A stretch of 64,000 nt of DNA, taken from assembly GCF_042655485.1 (NCBI RefSeq), contig NZ_JBHSMC010000011.1:124001-188000 (forward strand), given 5' to 3'. Source of the DNA: Lederbergia graminis (GTDB lineage: Bacteria; Bacillota; Bacilli; Bacillales; Bacillaceae_C). The notes beneath the pieces were generated by a model, which did not search any database, was not told where the DNA came from, and was given only the letters and a program-made list of their open reading frames with translations. Positions 8,212 through 16,615 of this stretch are shown in pieces. Positions within the stretch are counted from its first letter, which is position 1, and every line of letters begins with the position of its first letter. The position numbers and the translations under genes are program-made.

Positions 8212-9126
8212 TTATCCATTATATGCTTTTTGTAACTCCGCAATATCAATTTTCTTCATTTTAAGTACTGCTTGATTCACGCGATTAATCTGTTCGGCTG
8301 TACCGTTTGTCATCAACTCGTCCATAGCTCGAGGTACGATTTGCCACGAAACGTCAAACTTATCTTTCAACCAGCCACATTGTTCGGATTGAGGAACTGC
8401 GGACAGCTTGTCCCAATAATAATCAATCTCTTCTTGTGTGTCACAATACACTATGAAGGAGATCGCCTCATTAAAAGTAAATTCATGATTTAAGGCACTA
8501 TCCATCGCAGTAAGCCATACATCTTCTAATTTAAAATCGGAAAACATGATTGTTCCTTCTTTATTTGGTTCCATTCCTTGTGGGTAACGCGCAATATGCC
8601 CTTGCTTTGAATTATTAAAGACAGATACGTAAAAGTTCAGTGCTTCCTCTGCTCGACCACATGAATCACCAACAAATAGTAAAGACGGAATAATCGGAGG
8701 ACGTTCTTCCCCTTCTGGATTCGTCAGTATTAGTTGCCACGACAAACCAAACTTATCTTGAATCCAACCATATTTCTCACTAAATGGATACTTGTCTAGT
8801 GGCATGAGAACTGTGCCACCATCCGATAATTTCTTCCATACCTCTTCTAACTTTCCGCTTGCATCGTCCATTCTGGAAGGATCGAAATTGACCATGAACG
8901 AGATGGATGGATTCAATGTAAAATAAGGCCCACCATTAATTGCCATGAATTTTTGTCCCCATAATTCAAAGGTAACTAATTTTGCATCTCCAGATGGAGT
9001 ATCTGTTAACGTCGTCACATTATGAACAGCTGATTCTGGAAAAATAGATGCATAAAATTCTGCAGCTTCCTGCGCCTCTTTGTCATACCATAAATGAAAT
9101 ACTATTTTCTCATCTTGTTTTGTCAT
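8212..9126 (-). CDS. Two-domain VOC (PhnB-like) protein
   Basis: A 304-residue protein with two tandem vicinal-oxygen-chelate modules. Each holds the PhnB-like signature: IVFHLWYDKEAQEAAEFYASIF at the start of module one, PSLLFVGDSCGRAEEALNFYVSVF-type text at the start of module two (about residue 155), and GWIQDKFGLSWQ or GWLKDKFDVSWQ closing each. The family includes glyoxalase/dioxygenase-fold proteins, many of unknown activity. Its ATG lies 4 bp after the stop of the upstream hydrolase, and its AGGAGG lies inside that gene's last codons, so the two are translationally linked. Confidence 0.88.
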   Translation of the reverse strand: MTKQDEKIVFHLWYDKEAQEAAEFYASIFPESAVHNVTTLTDTPSGDAKLVTFELWGQKFMAINGGPYFTLNPSISFMVNFDPSRMDDASGKLEEVWKKLSDGGTVLMPLDKYPFSEKYGWIQDKFGLSWQLILTNPEGEERPPIIPSLLFVGDSCGRAEEALNFYVSVFNNSKQGHIARYPQGMEPNKEGTIMFSDFKLEDVWLTAMDSALNHEFTFNEAISFIVYCDTQEEIDYYWDKLSAVPQSEQCGWLKDKFDVSWQIVPRAMDELMTNGTAEQINRVNQAVLKMKKIDIAELQKAYNG

Positions 9127-9130
9127 TGTA

Positions 9131-10000
9131 CTACCTCCTATATAGGGTAAGTTGTTTACACCAATTTTCTAATTCCTTGATTGTAAGTGGACTAAAGAGA
9201 ATGCCGTCATGATTATGCTGAGGTAAGATCTTACATAGTATGTTCGGATTATCTTTATATAAATCCGCAAACTTTTCTGCATCGAACAGTTCATCACGAT
9301 CACTAATAAGTACTAAGGTTGGCTTTTGGATTGCTAGGATGTTTTTTTGATAATTTTGAGGAATTCGGGACATTACGAGTCGAAAACTAATCTGTAACGC
9401 CTCGCCTCCATGCTGAAGTTCACTAGGCTTGTTTATTGTAGAAACGGGCCAATGGTGAAACTTGCTAAAACCTATTTTATCAAATACGTTAAGCATAATG
9501 AATTTTGACATGGATACGATCGGATAATTGTTTGTAGGAGCACTTGGATGTATATATGGTGCCAAGAAAAGGTAAGCATCTACTTGATTAGCAGTTTCCC
9601 TTTCAGAAAATCGAAGTACGGAAGCGCCACCGAAGGAGTGACCCCCTAGTATAATAGTAGAATGATTATTCGTCGCTTTTATAAAACGAATGAAATCGGC
9701 GATATCGTCATCTAACTGACCGATATAATCTACATCCCCCTTTGGTTCATTCGCCCCATACCCTCTTAAATCAGGAGTATAAACTTGCGCAATATGGTAT
9801 GAAGATATATACTCCGCAAGCTGAAAAAGATATTTACTGTCTTCTGAGATGCCATGCAACAAAATCAGGATGATATTGGAGTTTGCTCGGTAATGTCTAT
9901 AGTATAGCTTACAGTTATCTCTTGTTTCATACGTCAGCAGTTCTGGTAAATGTGCATGACGAATGGATTCAAACATTTCTTTCGGGCTAATCAAGCTCAA
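9131..10000 (-). CDS. Alpha/beta hydrolase (lysophospholipase-like)
   Basis: An alpha/beta hydrolase of about 289 residues. LLHGISEDSKY near residue 47 forms the oxyanion region, GGHSFGG near 119 carries the nucleophile serine, ISDRDELFD near 233 gives the acid, and HNHDG near 262 the histidine. This order matches the monoacylglycerol lipase/lysophospholipase group. No signal peptide, so it is cytosolic. The start is uncertain: a TTG at 10000 and an ATG at 9976 are both possible and neither has a good ribosome binding site. It is cotranscribed with the two-domain VOC gene. Confidence 0.82.
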   Translation of the reverse strand: MSLISPKEMFESIRHAHLPELLTYETRDNCKLYYRHYRANSNIILILLHGISEDSKYLFQLAEYISSYHIAQVYTPDLRGYGANEPKGDVDYIGQLDDDIADFIRFIKATNNHSTIILGGHSFGGASVLRFSERETANQVDAYLFLAPYIHPSAPTNNYPIVSMSKFIMLNVFDKIGFSKFHHWPVSTINKPSELQHGGEALQISFRLVMSRIPQNYQKNILAIQKPTLVLISDRDELFDAEKFADLYKDNPNILCKILPQHNHDGILFSPLTIKELENWCKQLTLYRR

Positions 10001-10032
10001 TTACAACACACACTTTCTATTTTTCTATCCAA

Positions 10033-10344
10033 CTAATTATTTAATAACCACTTCTTCTTTTTCATAAGTACAATGGTGATAAGCAAAATTTCACCAATGA
10101 CAATCATGCTCATTCCTAAAAATACTCCGCCAATAAATATCATTTCATTCGTAGAAAAGGTATAGACGATCCAGGCAATGATTGCAATAACACCTAATAC
10201 GAAGTGTATCGTACCAGCAATAATTACTTGAGGTAGAAATAATCCCGTTTTCTTCATCATAATCGAAGCGTATTTTATACTTACCACGAGTGCAAATACC
10301 ATAAATATAATATAAATGGTGAAGACAATATCATTCTCGCTCAA
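10033..10344 (-). CDS. Small membrane protein, three predicted TM helices
   Basis: A hydrophobic protein of 103 residues with helices at about 6-27, 40-62 and 70-92 and a lysine-rich C-terminal tail (KKKKWLL). An ATG exists at 10377 but lacks a ribosome binding site, while GAAGGAG lies 8 bases before the in-frame TTG at 10344, which is the likely start. I do not recognise the family. It ends 32 bp before the hydrolase frame opens and could be its operon leader gene. Confidence 0.6.
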   Translation of the reverse strand: MSENDIVFTIYIIFMVFALVVSIKYASIMMKKTGLFLPQVIIAGTIHFVLGVIAIIAWIVYTFSTNEMIFIGGVFLGMSMIVIGEILLITIVLMKKKKWLLNN

Positions 10345-10443
10345 AATATCCACTCCTTCGGTACTTACCTTTCCCATAATTATACAGTATTTTTTTCGAT
10401 AATTCTGTTTATAAAGTAAAAAAGTTCCAAAAAAATTGAAAAA

Positions 10444-10467
10444 CCGACCGTTTTATAAAACAGTCGG
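10444..10467 (-). terminator. Rho-independent terminator after DUF2798 gene
   Basis: CCGACCG and CAGTCGG (one mismatch) flank the self-complementary TTTTATAAAA. On the minus strand the stem is followed by TTTTTC and more T. It lies 9 bp past the stop at 10476. Confidence 0.8.
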
Positions 10468-10475
10468 CATTTCTA

Positions 10476-10976
10476 TTATGATGCTTGTAATGTTTTTCGT
10501 CCTTGGCTTGCATGAAGCTTTTTCATCGCAAAACGTGCAATTGGTTGGGCAATTAATACTTCTACCCAAAATGCAATGAAGAAGTTACGTGGCCAAATAT
10601 AAAAGAAGTTTTTTAATGGTTCAAGACTAAACTCTCTCATACCAATCCATGACCCTATCACTGTTAACAAGATAGATAAGATCGTTACACTGAACAAGAT
10701 GGTGAATAATACTCTCGCATTAAAACTGTCTGTTGGTTTCACAAATAATGGAACTAATTTATTCACAAGCGGATTTGCAACAAGTGTTACTAATAAAATA
10801 ACGCAAACCCACACAAACGGAAGGACTTGTAATGTTTCCATGTACACATCTTTCGTAAATCCAAATTCGAATCCCATAATAATAGGTGCGATAATATTGA
10901 CGGATAGAATTGAAATGATGGCTAAAAACAATATAAACTCTTTTCCGTTCCTTGGTAATCTTGTTTCTTCGTGCAC
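10476..10976 (-). CDS. DUF2798-type membrane protein
   Basis: A protein of about 166 residues with four predicted membrane helices. The C-terminal WPRNFFIAFWVEVLIAQPIAR is characteristic of DUF2798 proteins, which usually hold two copies of this module; here the N-terminal half (APIIMGFEFG...LVANPLVNKLV) looks like the first. Function unknown. The frame reaches an ATG at 10997, but TTGGAG is spaced 9 bases from the in-frame GTG at 10976, which I prefer. A strong terminator follows. Confidence 0.75.
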   Translation of the reverse strand: MHEETRLPRNGKEFILFLAIISILSVNIIAPIIMGFEFGFTKDVYMETLQVLPFVWVCVILLVTLVANPLVNKLVPLFVKPTDSFNARVLFTILFSVTILSILLTVIGSWIGMREFSLEPLKNFFYIWPRNFFIAFWVEVLIAQPIARFAMKKLHASQGRKTLQAS

Positions 10977-11121
10977 AAACGTCATCTCCAACATCATATT
11001 TCAGATGGTAGACGTATCGTGAGACATATATTTTTGGCTCAAATAATTGAACCAATATCTCTACACACTGATTTTTTCATCATAGCACGGAATTTAAATG
11101 TAATTCAATATTATTTTTAGC

Positions 11122-11775
11122 TTATTTTATATCTAGTGACTCTTTCAAAAACGCCTCTAAATACGTGACATCTGTAATTTTTTTATTACACTCGTTACTA
11201 TCTGTACAAATGAGATTGCCAATCGATTTGTAATAATCCGGGTTATTGGACCTTTTTGCTTTTGTTACCGTCGAAAAATAAGAGACATTCCCTACCGTAT
11301 TACAGAAGGAACAAATATTTTTCTTGCTAGACGGTGTCAAGTTACATTCAATACCGACCAACTTACCTTCTAACTCATACACAATAATCTTTTTGCTGGA
11401 ACGTACATCATCCCAACTTAAATACGTCAGATGATGTAAATCCATTGTTGCAATATCGGGTACCTTTAACTTTTTATTTTTCGGAAACAGTTTTTTCAAT
11501 TGTTGACCTGTGATCGCTGAAAAAGGAATGATAAATGCTGAAAGTCGCTCCAAATAGACCTCAAAATCCGCATCTGTTTGTAATCCGGACACATCTAATA
11601 ATTGTTGTTGTTCCGTTGTAAGATTTGGAAAGAGTTCTAAAATTTTCGCCTGTGCCAAATCGCATACTGCAGATAGTATATGGGCTGGTACGTTTCTTTT
11701 CCTACTATCTTTTATTAAATTTATTTGTTTATTTATAAAATTGAGTTGCTCATTTTTAATAAATGTTGTTGTCAT
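11122..11775 (-). CDS. FusB/FusC-family EF-G-binding protein
   Basis: A 217-residue protein resembling FusB-type proteins, which bind elongation factor G, help release it from stalled ribosomes, and can confer fusidic acid resistance. The N-terminal helical domain covers about residues 1-110. The C-terminal treble-clef zinc domain shows CSFCNTVGNVSYF near 157 and ICTDSNECNKKI near 191, giving the four cysteine ligands. Length matches the family (about 213). GGGAGA lies 8 bases before the ATG. Chromosomal copies in bacilli are common, so active drug resistance should not be assumed. Confidence 0.85.
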   Translation of the reverse strand: MTTTFIKNEQLNFINKQINLIKDSRKRNVPAHILSAVCDLAQAKILELFPNLTTEQQQLLDVSGLQTDADFEVYLERLSAFIIPFSAITGQQLKKLFPKNKKLKVPDIATMDLHHLTYLSWDDVRSSKKIIVYELEGKLVGIECNLTPSSKKNICSFCNTVGNVSYFSTVTKAKRSNNPDYYKSIGNLICTDSNECNKKITDVTYLEAFLKESLDIK

Positions 11776-11872
11776 TTTGTAAATCTCCCATCTTGTAACC
11801 TTTCTACATCATAAACAAGATTCTCGATGATTGATAGGGAAAAGATGAGTTAGAAACAATGTATACATAAAA

Positions 11873-11899
11873 AACACTGATGAGTTGATCACCAGTGTT
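11873..11899 (-). terminator. Terminator after CD3324-like gene
   Basis: AACACTG and CAGTGTT around a 13-base loop, followed on the minus strand by six T. It starts 6 bp past the stop at 11906. Confidence 0.75.
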
Positions 11900-11905
11900 C
11901 ATTGT

Positions 11906-12169
11906 TTATCTTTTATTGGAATACACGATTTTCTTAATGGTTTCGGTGGACAGGTAATATTCTTCTGCTAGCTGCTGGATACTGCAACCACTTTGAAACG
12001 AATCACGTATCGCCGCATTTCGCCGATCCAGCTTGCGTCTACCTCCACTTAATGTTCCCCATTCTCGGTACTCCTTCTTCGGAATGTAAAGAGTTTCCCC
12101 TTGCACATACTTTTGTATTTCTAAAATTAGCTTTTCTGGTAAAACATTGTTTGCATTTACATACTTCAT
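11906..12169 (-). CDS. CD3324-like small HTH protein
   Basis: An 87-residue basic protein. The N-terminus KYVNANNVLPEKLILEIQKY, the YIPKKE element and the ending IQQLAEEYYLSTETIKKIV match the small CD3324 family, in which a Mor/homeodomain-like helix-turn-helix follows a short N-terminal domain. The arrangement predicts DNA binding, but no regulon is known and the neighbours give no clue. The start is supported by AAGGAGCG upstream, and a terminator follows. Confidence 0.78.
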   Translation of the reverse strand: MKYVNANNVLPEKLILEIQKYVQGETLYIPKKEYREWGTLSGGRRKLDRRNAAIRDSFQSGCSIQQLAEEYYLSTETIKKIVYSNKR

Positions 12170-12262
12170 ATTCGCTCGCTCCTTATTTTGAATTACGAAA
12201 AAATAAGGTGCAAAGCCAATAGTAGAAAAGCGATTATAGCGATAAAATTAAATGTTTCGCCC

Positions 12263-12301
12263 CATGCAAAGTATCGCCTTTCTATTTATAGGCTTTGCAT
12301 G
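12263..12301. other. 9-bp inverted repeat upstream of the CD3324-like gene
   Basis: CATGCAAAG and CTTTGCATG separated by 21 bases, in the gap between the membrane-thioredoxin gene stop and the CD3324-like gene. The rest of this 240-bp gap holds no convincing gene. Confidence 0.45.
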
Positions 12302-12412
12302 AGTCGAAGAAGTACCCGAGAATGTATATGAATTCTCCACCTATCAGCACCTCCTTTAGAATTACAGTATAGCAAAAAAATGAGAGATTACTAGAAAAAA
12401 ATTATCCAGTAT

Positions 12413-13618
12413 TCATTCATTCAACTTCCGATATTCCTTCATCATCATGTCGTAGTTCATTGGACCATATGTCTTGAAACGGATGACGCCGTTCGGATCA
12501 ATCATGTAAGTCGTCGGTAAAGGTTGAATGCGATATAATCTATCGATTTCCCCTTCTTCATCTAATAAAATGGGATAGGTGATGCCGAGTTTTTTCGTGA
12601 AATCTTGAACCTTCCCTATACTTGTTTCTGATTTTGTTTGGTTAACAGCTAAAATGACGATATCACTTTTTTCGTAAAACTTCTGCATGTCCGGCATTTC
12701 CGCACGACAAGGTGGACACCATGTTGCCCAAAAGTTAATCATCACAACCTGTCCACGGTATTCTGAGAGTGACAGCTTCTCGCCGTTTAAGGTTTCCAAG
12801 CTGAAATCGGGAGCGATATCACCTATATCAAGCCCGATGCCGCGTGAACCTATCTCCTCAGACTTTATATTTTTTGTAGCAATTCTTTGTTCAGCTTCTC
12901 CTATAAAATCAACAACTGCCCAGAGGAACATACCAGCTAGTACAATGAGAACAGCAATATTTTTTACCCCTGCTCTCTTGCTGAGCATAAACAAAGTAAA
13001 GCCTACTAGAAAAATGACACTATAAAAAGCAGGAGCTACTGTATATTGAAAAAGGCTCGTTTCCGTGATTATTGGCAGTATTAATTGCGTGGATCCCCAT
13101 ATCATCAGTAGTATTGACGCACTAAATAGCGAAGAAATTTTTCTGCGAAATAGGAAACTTAAAATAACCAATACCACTAAAACTGTGATGTACATGATAT
13201 TTACTTTGTTTTCCCAAAGTAGCTGTGCTATTTCATATACGAAGGCAGCAACAGCAAATATTTGAATGCAAGCTAGTAATACATCTCCAACATCTAGCTT
13301 TATCTTCCGCCATTTCCAAATTCCGAACAATATCGTAAATGAAAATGCGATATAAAATACATTCGCATCACTTGGATGAGCCAATACCGCCATTGGATCT
13401 TCGGTAAAAAGAGGAAAATGCAGAATGATTTTCGCGATGAAAATGGAGACAACTAAAGTTAATACGAGTGACTCTATGTAATTGTTTAATACTTTTTGGG
13501 CGTTTTTTGAATGTGGACTCGTAAACCTGAAAAATAAAACTGCCAATAAAAAACTAATAATGAGTACCACAATATAACTTTTTAACACAAAAGGACCTAA
13601 CATCCACGCTGAGGGCAT
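12413..13618 (-). CDS. Polytopic membrane protein fused to TlpA/ResA-like thioredoxin
   Basis: A 401-residue protein with about eight membrane helices in residues 1-235, then an extracytoplasmic thioredoxin domain of the TlpA/ResA/AhpC-TSA class. GDIAPDFSL opens the domain, NFWATWCPPC is the redox motif (near 295), and PLPTTYMIDPNG holds the cis-proline. It is likely a membrane thiol-disulfide or peroxide/persulfide reductant. It is downstream of a membrane-anchored rhodanese in the second half of the sulfane-sulfur gene set, which suggests a role in extracytoplasmic sulfur or thiol handling (inference). AAAGGAGAG precedes the ATG. Confidence 0.85.
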   Translation of the reverse strand: MPSAWMLGPFVLKSYIVVLIISFLLAVLFFRFTSPHSKNAQKVLNNYIESLVLTLVVSIFIAKIILHFPLFTEDPMAVLAHPSDANVFYIAFSFTILFGIWKWRKIKLDVGDVLLACIQIFAVAAFVYEIAQLLWENKVNIMYITVLVVLVILSFLFRRKISSLFSASILLMIWGSTQLILPIITETSLFQYTVAPAFYSVIFLVGFTLFMLSKRAGVKNIAVLIVLAGMFLWAVVDFIGEAEQRIATKNIKSEEIGSRGIGLDIGDIAPDFSLETLNGEKLSLSEYRGQVVMINFWATWCPPCRAEMPDMQKFYEKSDIVILAVNQTKSETSIGKVQDFTKKLGITYPILLDEEGEIDRLYRIQPLPTTYMIDPNGVIRFKTYGPMNYDMMMKEYRKLNE

Positions 13619-13637
13619 ATGTATAACTCTCCTTTTT

Positions 13638-13693
13638 GGGACGTGGGGTCAGGAACCTCGTCCCACCTTTTGGGTTTCCTGCCCCCACGGTCC
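13638..13693. repeat. Family A hairpin repeats between two sulfur genes
   Basis: One intact unit (13638-13664) and one degenerate unit (13671-13693, ending GGTCC). They separate the membrane rhodanese stop from the thioredoxin-fusion start. Confidence 0.7.
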
Positions 13694-13699
13694 TCTTCA

Positions 13700-14059
13700 T
13701 TAATACCAGGCTCCCATTCCGCCTTTTACATTATAGATTTTTTCAAATCCATGTTTTCTTAAAAGCTTGGCAGCATTTGCACTTCTCATCCCACTTTGAC
13801 AGATGACTACAATGTCTTTATCTTTTTCTAATTGATCTAGCTTGTTTGTCAATGATGAAAGCGGGATATTTTTAAATGGCGGGCGATGGTTTGCTTTATA
13901 TTCACCTGGTGTGCGTACATCGATGAATTGTACATCTTTATGTGAGAACTTCTCTTTTGCTTGTTGAACTGTAATATTTGTTACACCTTTGACTGGTAGG
14001 AATCGTATTGCGAAAAACCCTACTATTAATAGTATAATAACCCACTGCATCATATCCAT
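13700..14059 (-). CDS. Membrane-anchored single-domain rhodanese
   Basis: A 119-residue protein with an N-terminal membrane helix (about residues 5-20, WVIILLIVGFFAIRFL) and one rhodanese domain. FIDVRTPGEYKANH near 45 and the active-site loop CQSGMRSANAAKLL near 89 are present, so the catalytic cysteine is intact. The domain accepts or donates sulfane sulfur as a cysteine persulfide. Two operator-like palindromes lie in its promoter region (14082-14097 and 14147-14162), which indicates control by the adjacent CstR-type repressor. AAGGTG precedes the ATG. Confidence 0.9.
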   Translation of the reverse strand: MDMMQWVIILLIVGFFAIRFLPVKGVTNITVQQAKEKFSHKDVQFIDVRTPGEYKANHRPPFKNIPLSSLTNKLDQLEKDKDIVVICQSGMRSANAAKLLRKHGFEKIYNVKGGMGAWY

Positions 14060-14081
14060 CTATTTCACCTTCCCGTACTTT

Positions 14082-14097
14082 ATACCTCTAAGGGTAT
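14082..14097 (-). promoter_or_regulatory. Putative CstR operator, site 3
   Basis: The near-palindrome ATACCTCTAAGGGTAT is 22 bp before the membrane rhodanese start and matches the C/G-rich ATACC...GGGTAT form bound by CsoR/CstR repressors. A TATAAA that could be a -10 element overlaps its downstream edge. Confidence 0.7.
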
Positions 14098-14114
14098 TTG
14101 TATATTAAAACGAT

Positions 14115-14141
14115 GGGACAGGGTTCCTGACCCCGCGTCCC
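14115..14141. repeat. Family A hairpin repeat between two operators
   Basis: A single GGGACAGGG...GCGTCCC unit lying exactly between the two operator palindromes upstream of the membrane rhodanese gene. Confidence 0.75.
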
Positions 14142-14146
14142 ACTCT

Positions 14147-14162
14147 ATACCTGCCAGGGTAT
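14147..14162 (-). promoter_or_regulatory. Putative CstR operator, site 4
   Basis: ATACCTGCCAGGGTAT, a near-perfect palindrome, 65 bp centre-to-centre from site 3, in the gap between the repressor gene and the membrane rhodanese gene. Confidence 0.7.
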
Positions 14163-14177
14163 ATTAATATTCGTGAT

Positions 14178-14204
14178 GGGACAAGGTTCCTGACCCCATG
14201 TCCC
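14178..14204. repeat. Family A hairpin repeat abutting the repressor stop codon
   Basis: The unit ends GTCCC at 14204 and the TAA of the repressor gene begins at 14205 on the opposite strand, with no gap. Confidence 0.8.
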
Positions 14205-14465
14205 TTATCTACTTTTGATTAATAATTCGACTGCTTCTTTTACAAGTCCTTCTGTTTCTTCGCCTTTTTCCATATTTTCTCGGACACATTGTTCTAGGTT
14301 CATGCTGACAATCAGTCCAATCGTACGATCAATTGCACTTCGGGAAGCAGATAATTGCGTTACCACTTCACGACAATCTTTGTTTTGTTCGATCATGTTT
14401 AAAACGCCTTTAATCTGTCCTTCAATTCGCTTTAAGCGATTGACAACGGATTTATCGTAATTCAA
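14205..14465 (-). CDS. cstR: CstR-type persulfide-sensing repressor (CsoR/FrmR family)
   Basis: An 86-residue all-helical DNA-binding protein of the CsoR/RcnR/FrmR family. VVNRLKRIEGQIKGVLNMI is the family N-terminus. Only two cysteines occur, Cys31 and Cys60, the pair used by CstR, in which per- or polysulfides link them and relieve repression. The copper-binding histidine of CsoR is absent (NLEQC instead of HL.xC). It starts with TTG, 7 bases after AGGAGG, and lies 21 bp after the CoA-disulfide reductase gene. Four operator-like palindromes nearby fit autoregulation of the set. Confidence 0.88.
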   Translation of the reverse strand: MNYDKSVVNRLKRIEGQIKGVLNMIEQNKDCREVVTQLSASRSAIDRTIGLIVSMNLEQCVRENMEKGEETEGLVKEAVELLIKSR

Positions 14466-14486
14466 CCTATTTCCTCCTTTGGATGA

Positions 14487-16181
14487 CTATTTAAAGTTAT
14501 ATTCTGTCACAATTTTATCTCTACCTGTAACAATATCATTAAAATACTCAAATAGGTTAATTCCTAAATAGGAACCAGAAATATTATATACATTTTCATA
14601 TCCAAGATGTTGTAGAGCCATAACCATATTATAACTCCTTTGACCTGAGCGACAATGAATATACACTGACTTATCTTTTGGAATTTCCCCGAGACGGTCT
14701 CGGAATTCACTTAAAGGTATATTTATCGCATTTAATAAGTGGCCTCCATTGTATTCATTTCGTTCACGAGCATCAATAATAAAGGCATTATTCTCTACTA
14801 ACTTGCGAACTTCTGATACCTTCACTTCTTTATATACACCATGTAAAATATTCAACCCCACTAATGCCGCATGGTTAACGACATCTTTAGCAGTTCCTAA
14901 CATTGGGGAATAAGTGAGTTCTAAATCCTTTAAGTCATCTAATGTTCCATTCATCATGATCATCGTTGCAATCACATCGATTCTTTTATCGACGTTCCCT
15001 TTTCCGATTGCTTGTGCACCTAAAATTCTGCCAGTCGGAATTTCAAACACTAGTTTAAAATGCATCGGATTGCTGTTTGGCATGAGCCCTACTTTATCAC
15101 CTGGCATTAAATAGACGGAATCTACATGTAAACCTGCTAACTCTGCAGTTTTCACATTTAATCCAGTAGACGCCGCATTTAGGTCGAATAGGTGAATAGA
15201 TGAGGAGCCAATCACTCCTTGGTTGCGATTCGGGATTCCATACATATGATCTGCAGCTGCTCTTGCTTGCTTTTGTGCTGGTCCTGCAAGTGCAAGTCGC
15301 GTTGGCTTGTGTAATAAGCGATGATATACTTCGATTGCATCCCCAACAGCGTATATATTTTTATCACTTGTGACATAATTGGAATCTACTTTTATTGCCC
15401 CAGTTTCACCGATTTCTAAGCCAGCATCTTTTGCCAAGCTTGTTTCTGGGCGAACTCCAATTGCTAAAACAACTGCTTGTGCAGCGATTCTTTTTCCTTT
15501 ATTCGTTTCAATGAATTCATCGCCGATTTTAGCAAGACCATCATCCACGATGAGGTACACTCCATGGTCCAGCATTTCTTTATGCAAAATTTGCGCCATA
15601 TCATAATCAAAAGGCGTCATAATTTGATTGGCAAATTCGACAAGCGATACATTGTAATTAGCTAATCGTAAATTTTCAGCTACCTCTACCCCAATGAATC
15701 CTCCACCAATGACAGCAATATCCTTCACACCATTTTGTTTTACAAATGATGCAATATTTTCGATATCACCTACATTGCGTACAGTGAAAACATGAGACTG
15801 ATCGATTCCTTCTAAGTTTGGACGAATTGGAGCTGCCCCAGGGGAAAGCACTAACGTATCATAGCTCTCTTCATATGTCGTATCTGTTAACCAATTTTTC
15901 ACCGTAACAGTTTTCGCATCACGATTTATGCGAACAACCTCATGATGGACACGAGCTTCTATATTATAGCGAGACTTAAACACATCTGGGCGCATGATGA
16001 CAAGTTTTTCACTATCCTCGACAATACCACTTAAATGATATGGCAATGAACAGTTGGAAAAAGATACGTGCGGTCCTTTTTCAAACATAATGATTTCCGC
16101 ACTTTCATCTAGTCTTCGAACTCTTGCTGCAGTTGATGCACCACCAGCTACACCGCCAACAATTAATACTTTCTTTCCCAT
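14487..16181 (-). CDS. CoA-disulfide reductase with C-terminal rhodanese domain
   Basis: A 564-residue flavoprotein. The N-terminal FAD motif is KVLIVGGVAGGASTAARVRR. The active-site loop SFSNCSLPYHLSG (near residue 40) holds the single redox cysteine of CoA-disulfide/persulfide reductases. An NAD(P)H motif VIGGGFIGVEVAENLR lies near 155, and a pyridine-nucleotide dimerisation domain follows. Residues about 460-555 form a rhodanese with IHCRSGQRSYN. This CoADR-RHD architecture reduces CoA disulfide, CoA persulfide or polysulfide with NADH. AAGGAGGAG upstream supports the ATG at 16181 over longer frames. It is the middle gene of the rhodanese-reductase-repressor operon. Confidence 0.92.
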   Translation of the reverse strand: MGKKVLIVGGVAGGASTAARVRRLDESAEIIMFEKGPHVSFSNCSLPYHLSGIVEDSEKLVIMRPDVFKSRYNIEARVHHEVVRINRDAKTVTVKNWLTDTTYEESYDTLVLSPGAAPIRPNLEGIDQSHVFTVRNVGDIENIASFVKQNGVKDIAVIGGGFIGVEVAENLRLANYNVSLVEFANQIMTPFDYDMAQILHKEMLDHGVYLIVDDGLAKIGDEFIETNKGKRIAAQAVVLAIGVRPETSLAKDAGLEIGETGAIKVDSNYVTSDKNIYAVGDAIEVYHRLLHKPTRLALAGPAQKQARAAADHMYGIPNRNQGVIGSSSIHLFDLNAASTGLNVKTAELAGLHVDSVYLMPGDKVGLMPNSNPMHFKLVFEIPTGRILGAQAIGKGNVDKRIDVIATMIMMNGTLDDLKDLELTYSPMLGTAKDVVNHAALVGLNILHGVYKEVKVSEVRKLVENNAFIIDARERNEYNGGHLLNAINIPLSEFRDRLGEIPKDKSVYIHCRSGQRSYNMVMALQHLGYENVYNISGSYLGINLFEYFNDIVTGRDKIVTEYNFK

Positions 16182-16209
16182 TCCATATCTCCTCCTTATC
16201 GTAGCGTCG

Positions 16210-16506
16210 TTATTCAATCTCGCCTTCCCAAGCTAACATACCGCCCGTCATATTGGTCACATCATAACCATTGTCCATTAAAAACTCACACGCTCTACCA
16301 CTTCTACCACCACTACGACAAACCATATAGTAATGTTTATTTTTATCGAGTTTCTCTAAAGAATATGGTAAGTCACCTAAGCGAATATGTGCTGCCCCAG
16401 GAATTTTACCTGCAGCTACTTCGTCATCCTCACGAACATCAATGATATGAATGGACTCACCATTTTCTAGTTTGTTTTGTAATTCAAGTGCAGATATCTT
16501 TTTCAT
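16210..16506 (-). CDS. Single-domain rhodanese sulfurtransferase
   Basis: A 98-residue cytosolic rhodanese. HIIDVREDDEVAAG near residue 20 and the catalytic loop MVCRSGGRSGRACEFL near 61 contain the persulfide-forming cysteine; NMTGGMLAWEGE ends the fold. It moves sulfane sulfur to thiol acceptors. It is the first gene of the operon, 28 bp before the CoA-disulfide reductase. AAAGGAG precedes the ATG. Its promoter region has two operator palindromes and a sigma-A-like promoter. Confidence 0.92.
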   Translation of the reverse strand: MKKISALELQNKLENGESIHIIDVREDDEVAAGKIPGAAHIRLGDLPYSLEKLDKNKHYYMVCRSGGRSGRACEFLMDNGYDVTNMTGGMLAWEGEIE

Positions 16507-16539
16507 TTTAATGATTCTCCTTTGTATGTTGATTTTTGT

Positions 16540-16556
16540 ATACCCCCAGGGGTAAT
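16540..16556 (-). promoter_or_regulatory. Putative CstR operator, site 2
   Basis: ATACCCCCAGGGGTAAT, with the palindromic core TACCCC...GGGGTA, in the leader of the rhodanese operon, about 79 bp centre-to-centre from site 1. Confidence 0.78.
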
Positions 16557-16615
16557 TTTTTAAGTAAATTAAAAGTCGTGGTGAACGACAGGTGTAAAAT
16601 AACTTACAGACTCAT

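Noticed and set aside
12180..12330. Small hydrophobic frame like a YjcZ-type spore peptide
   Set aside because: The stretch FNFIAIIAFLLLALHLIF reads well, but a stop lies just upstream and there is no start codon or ribosome binding site in frame.
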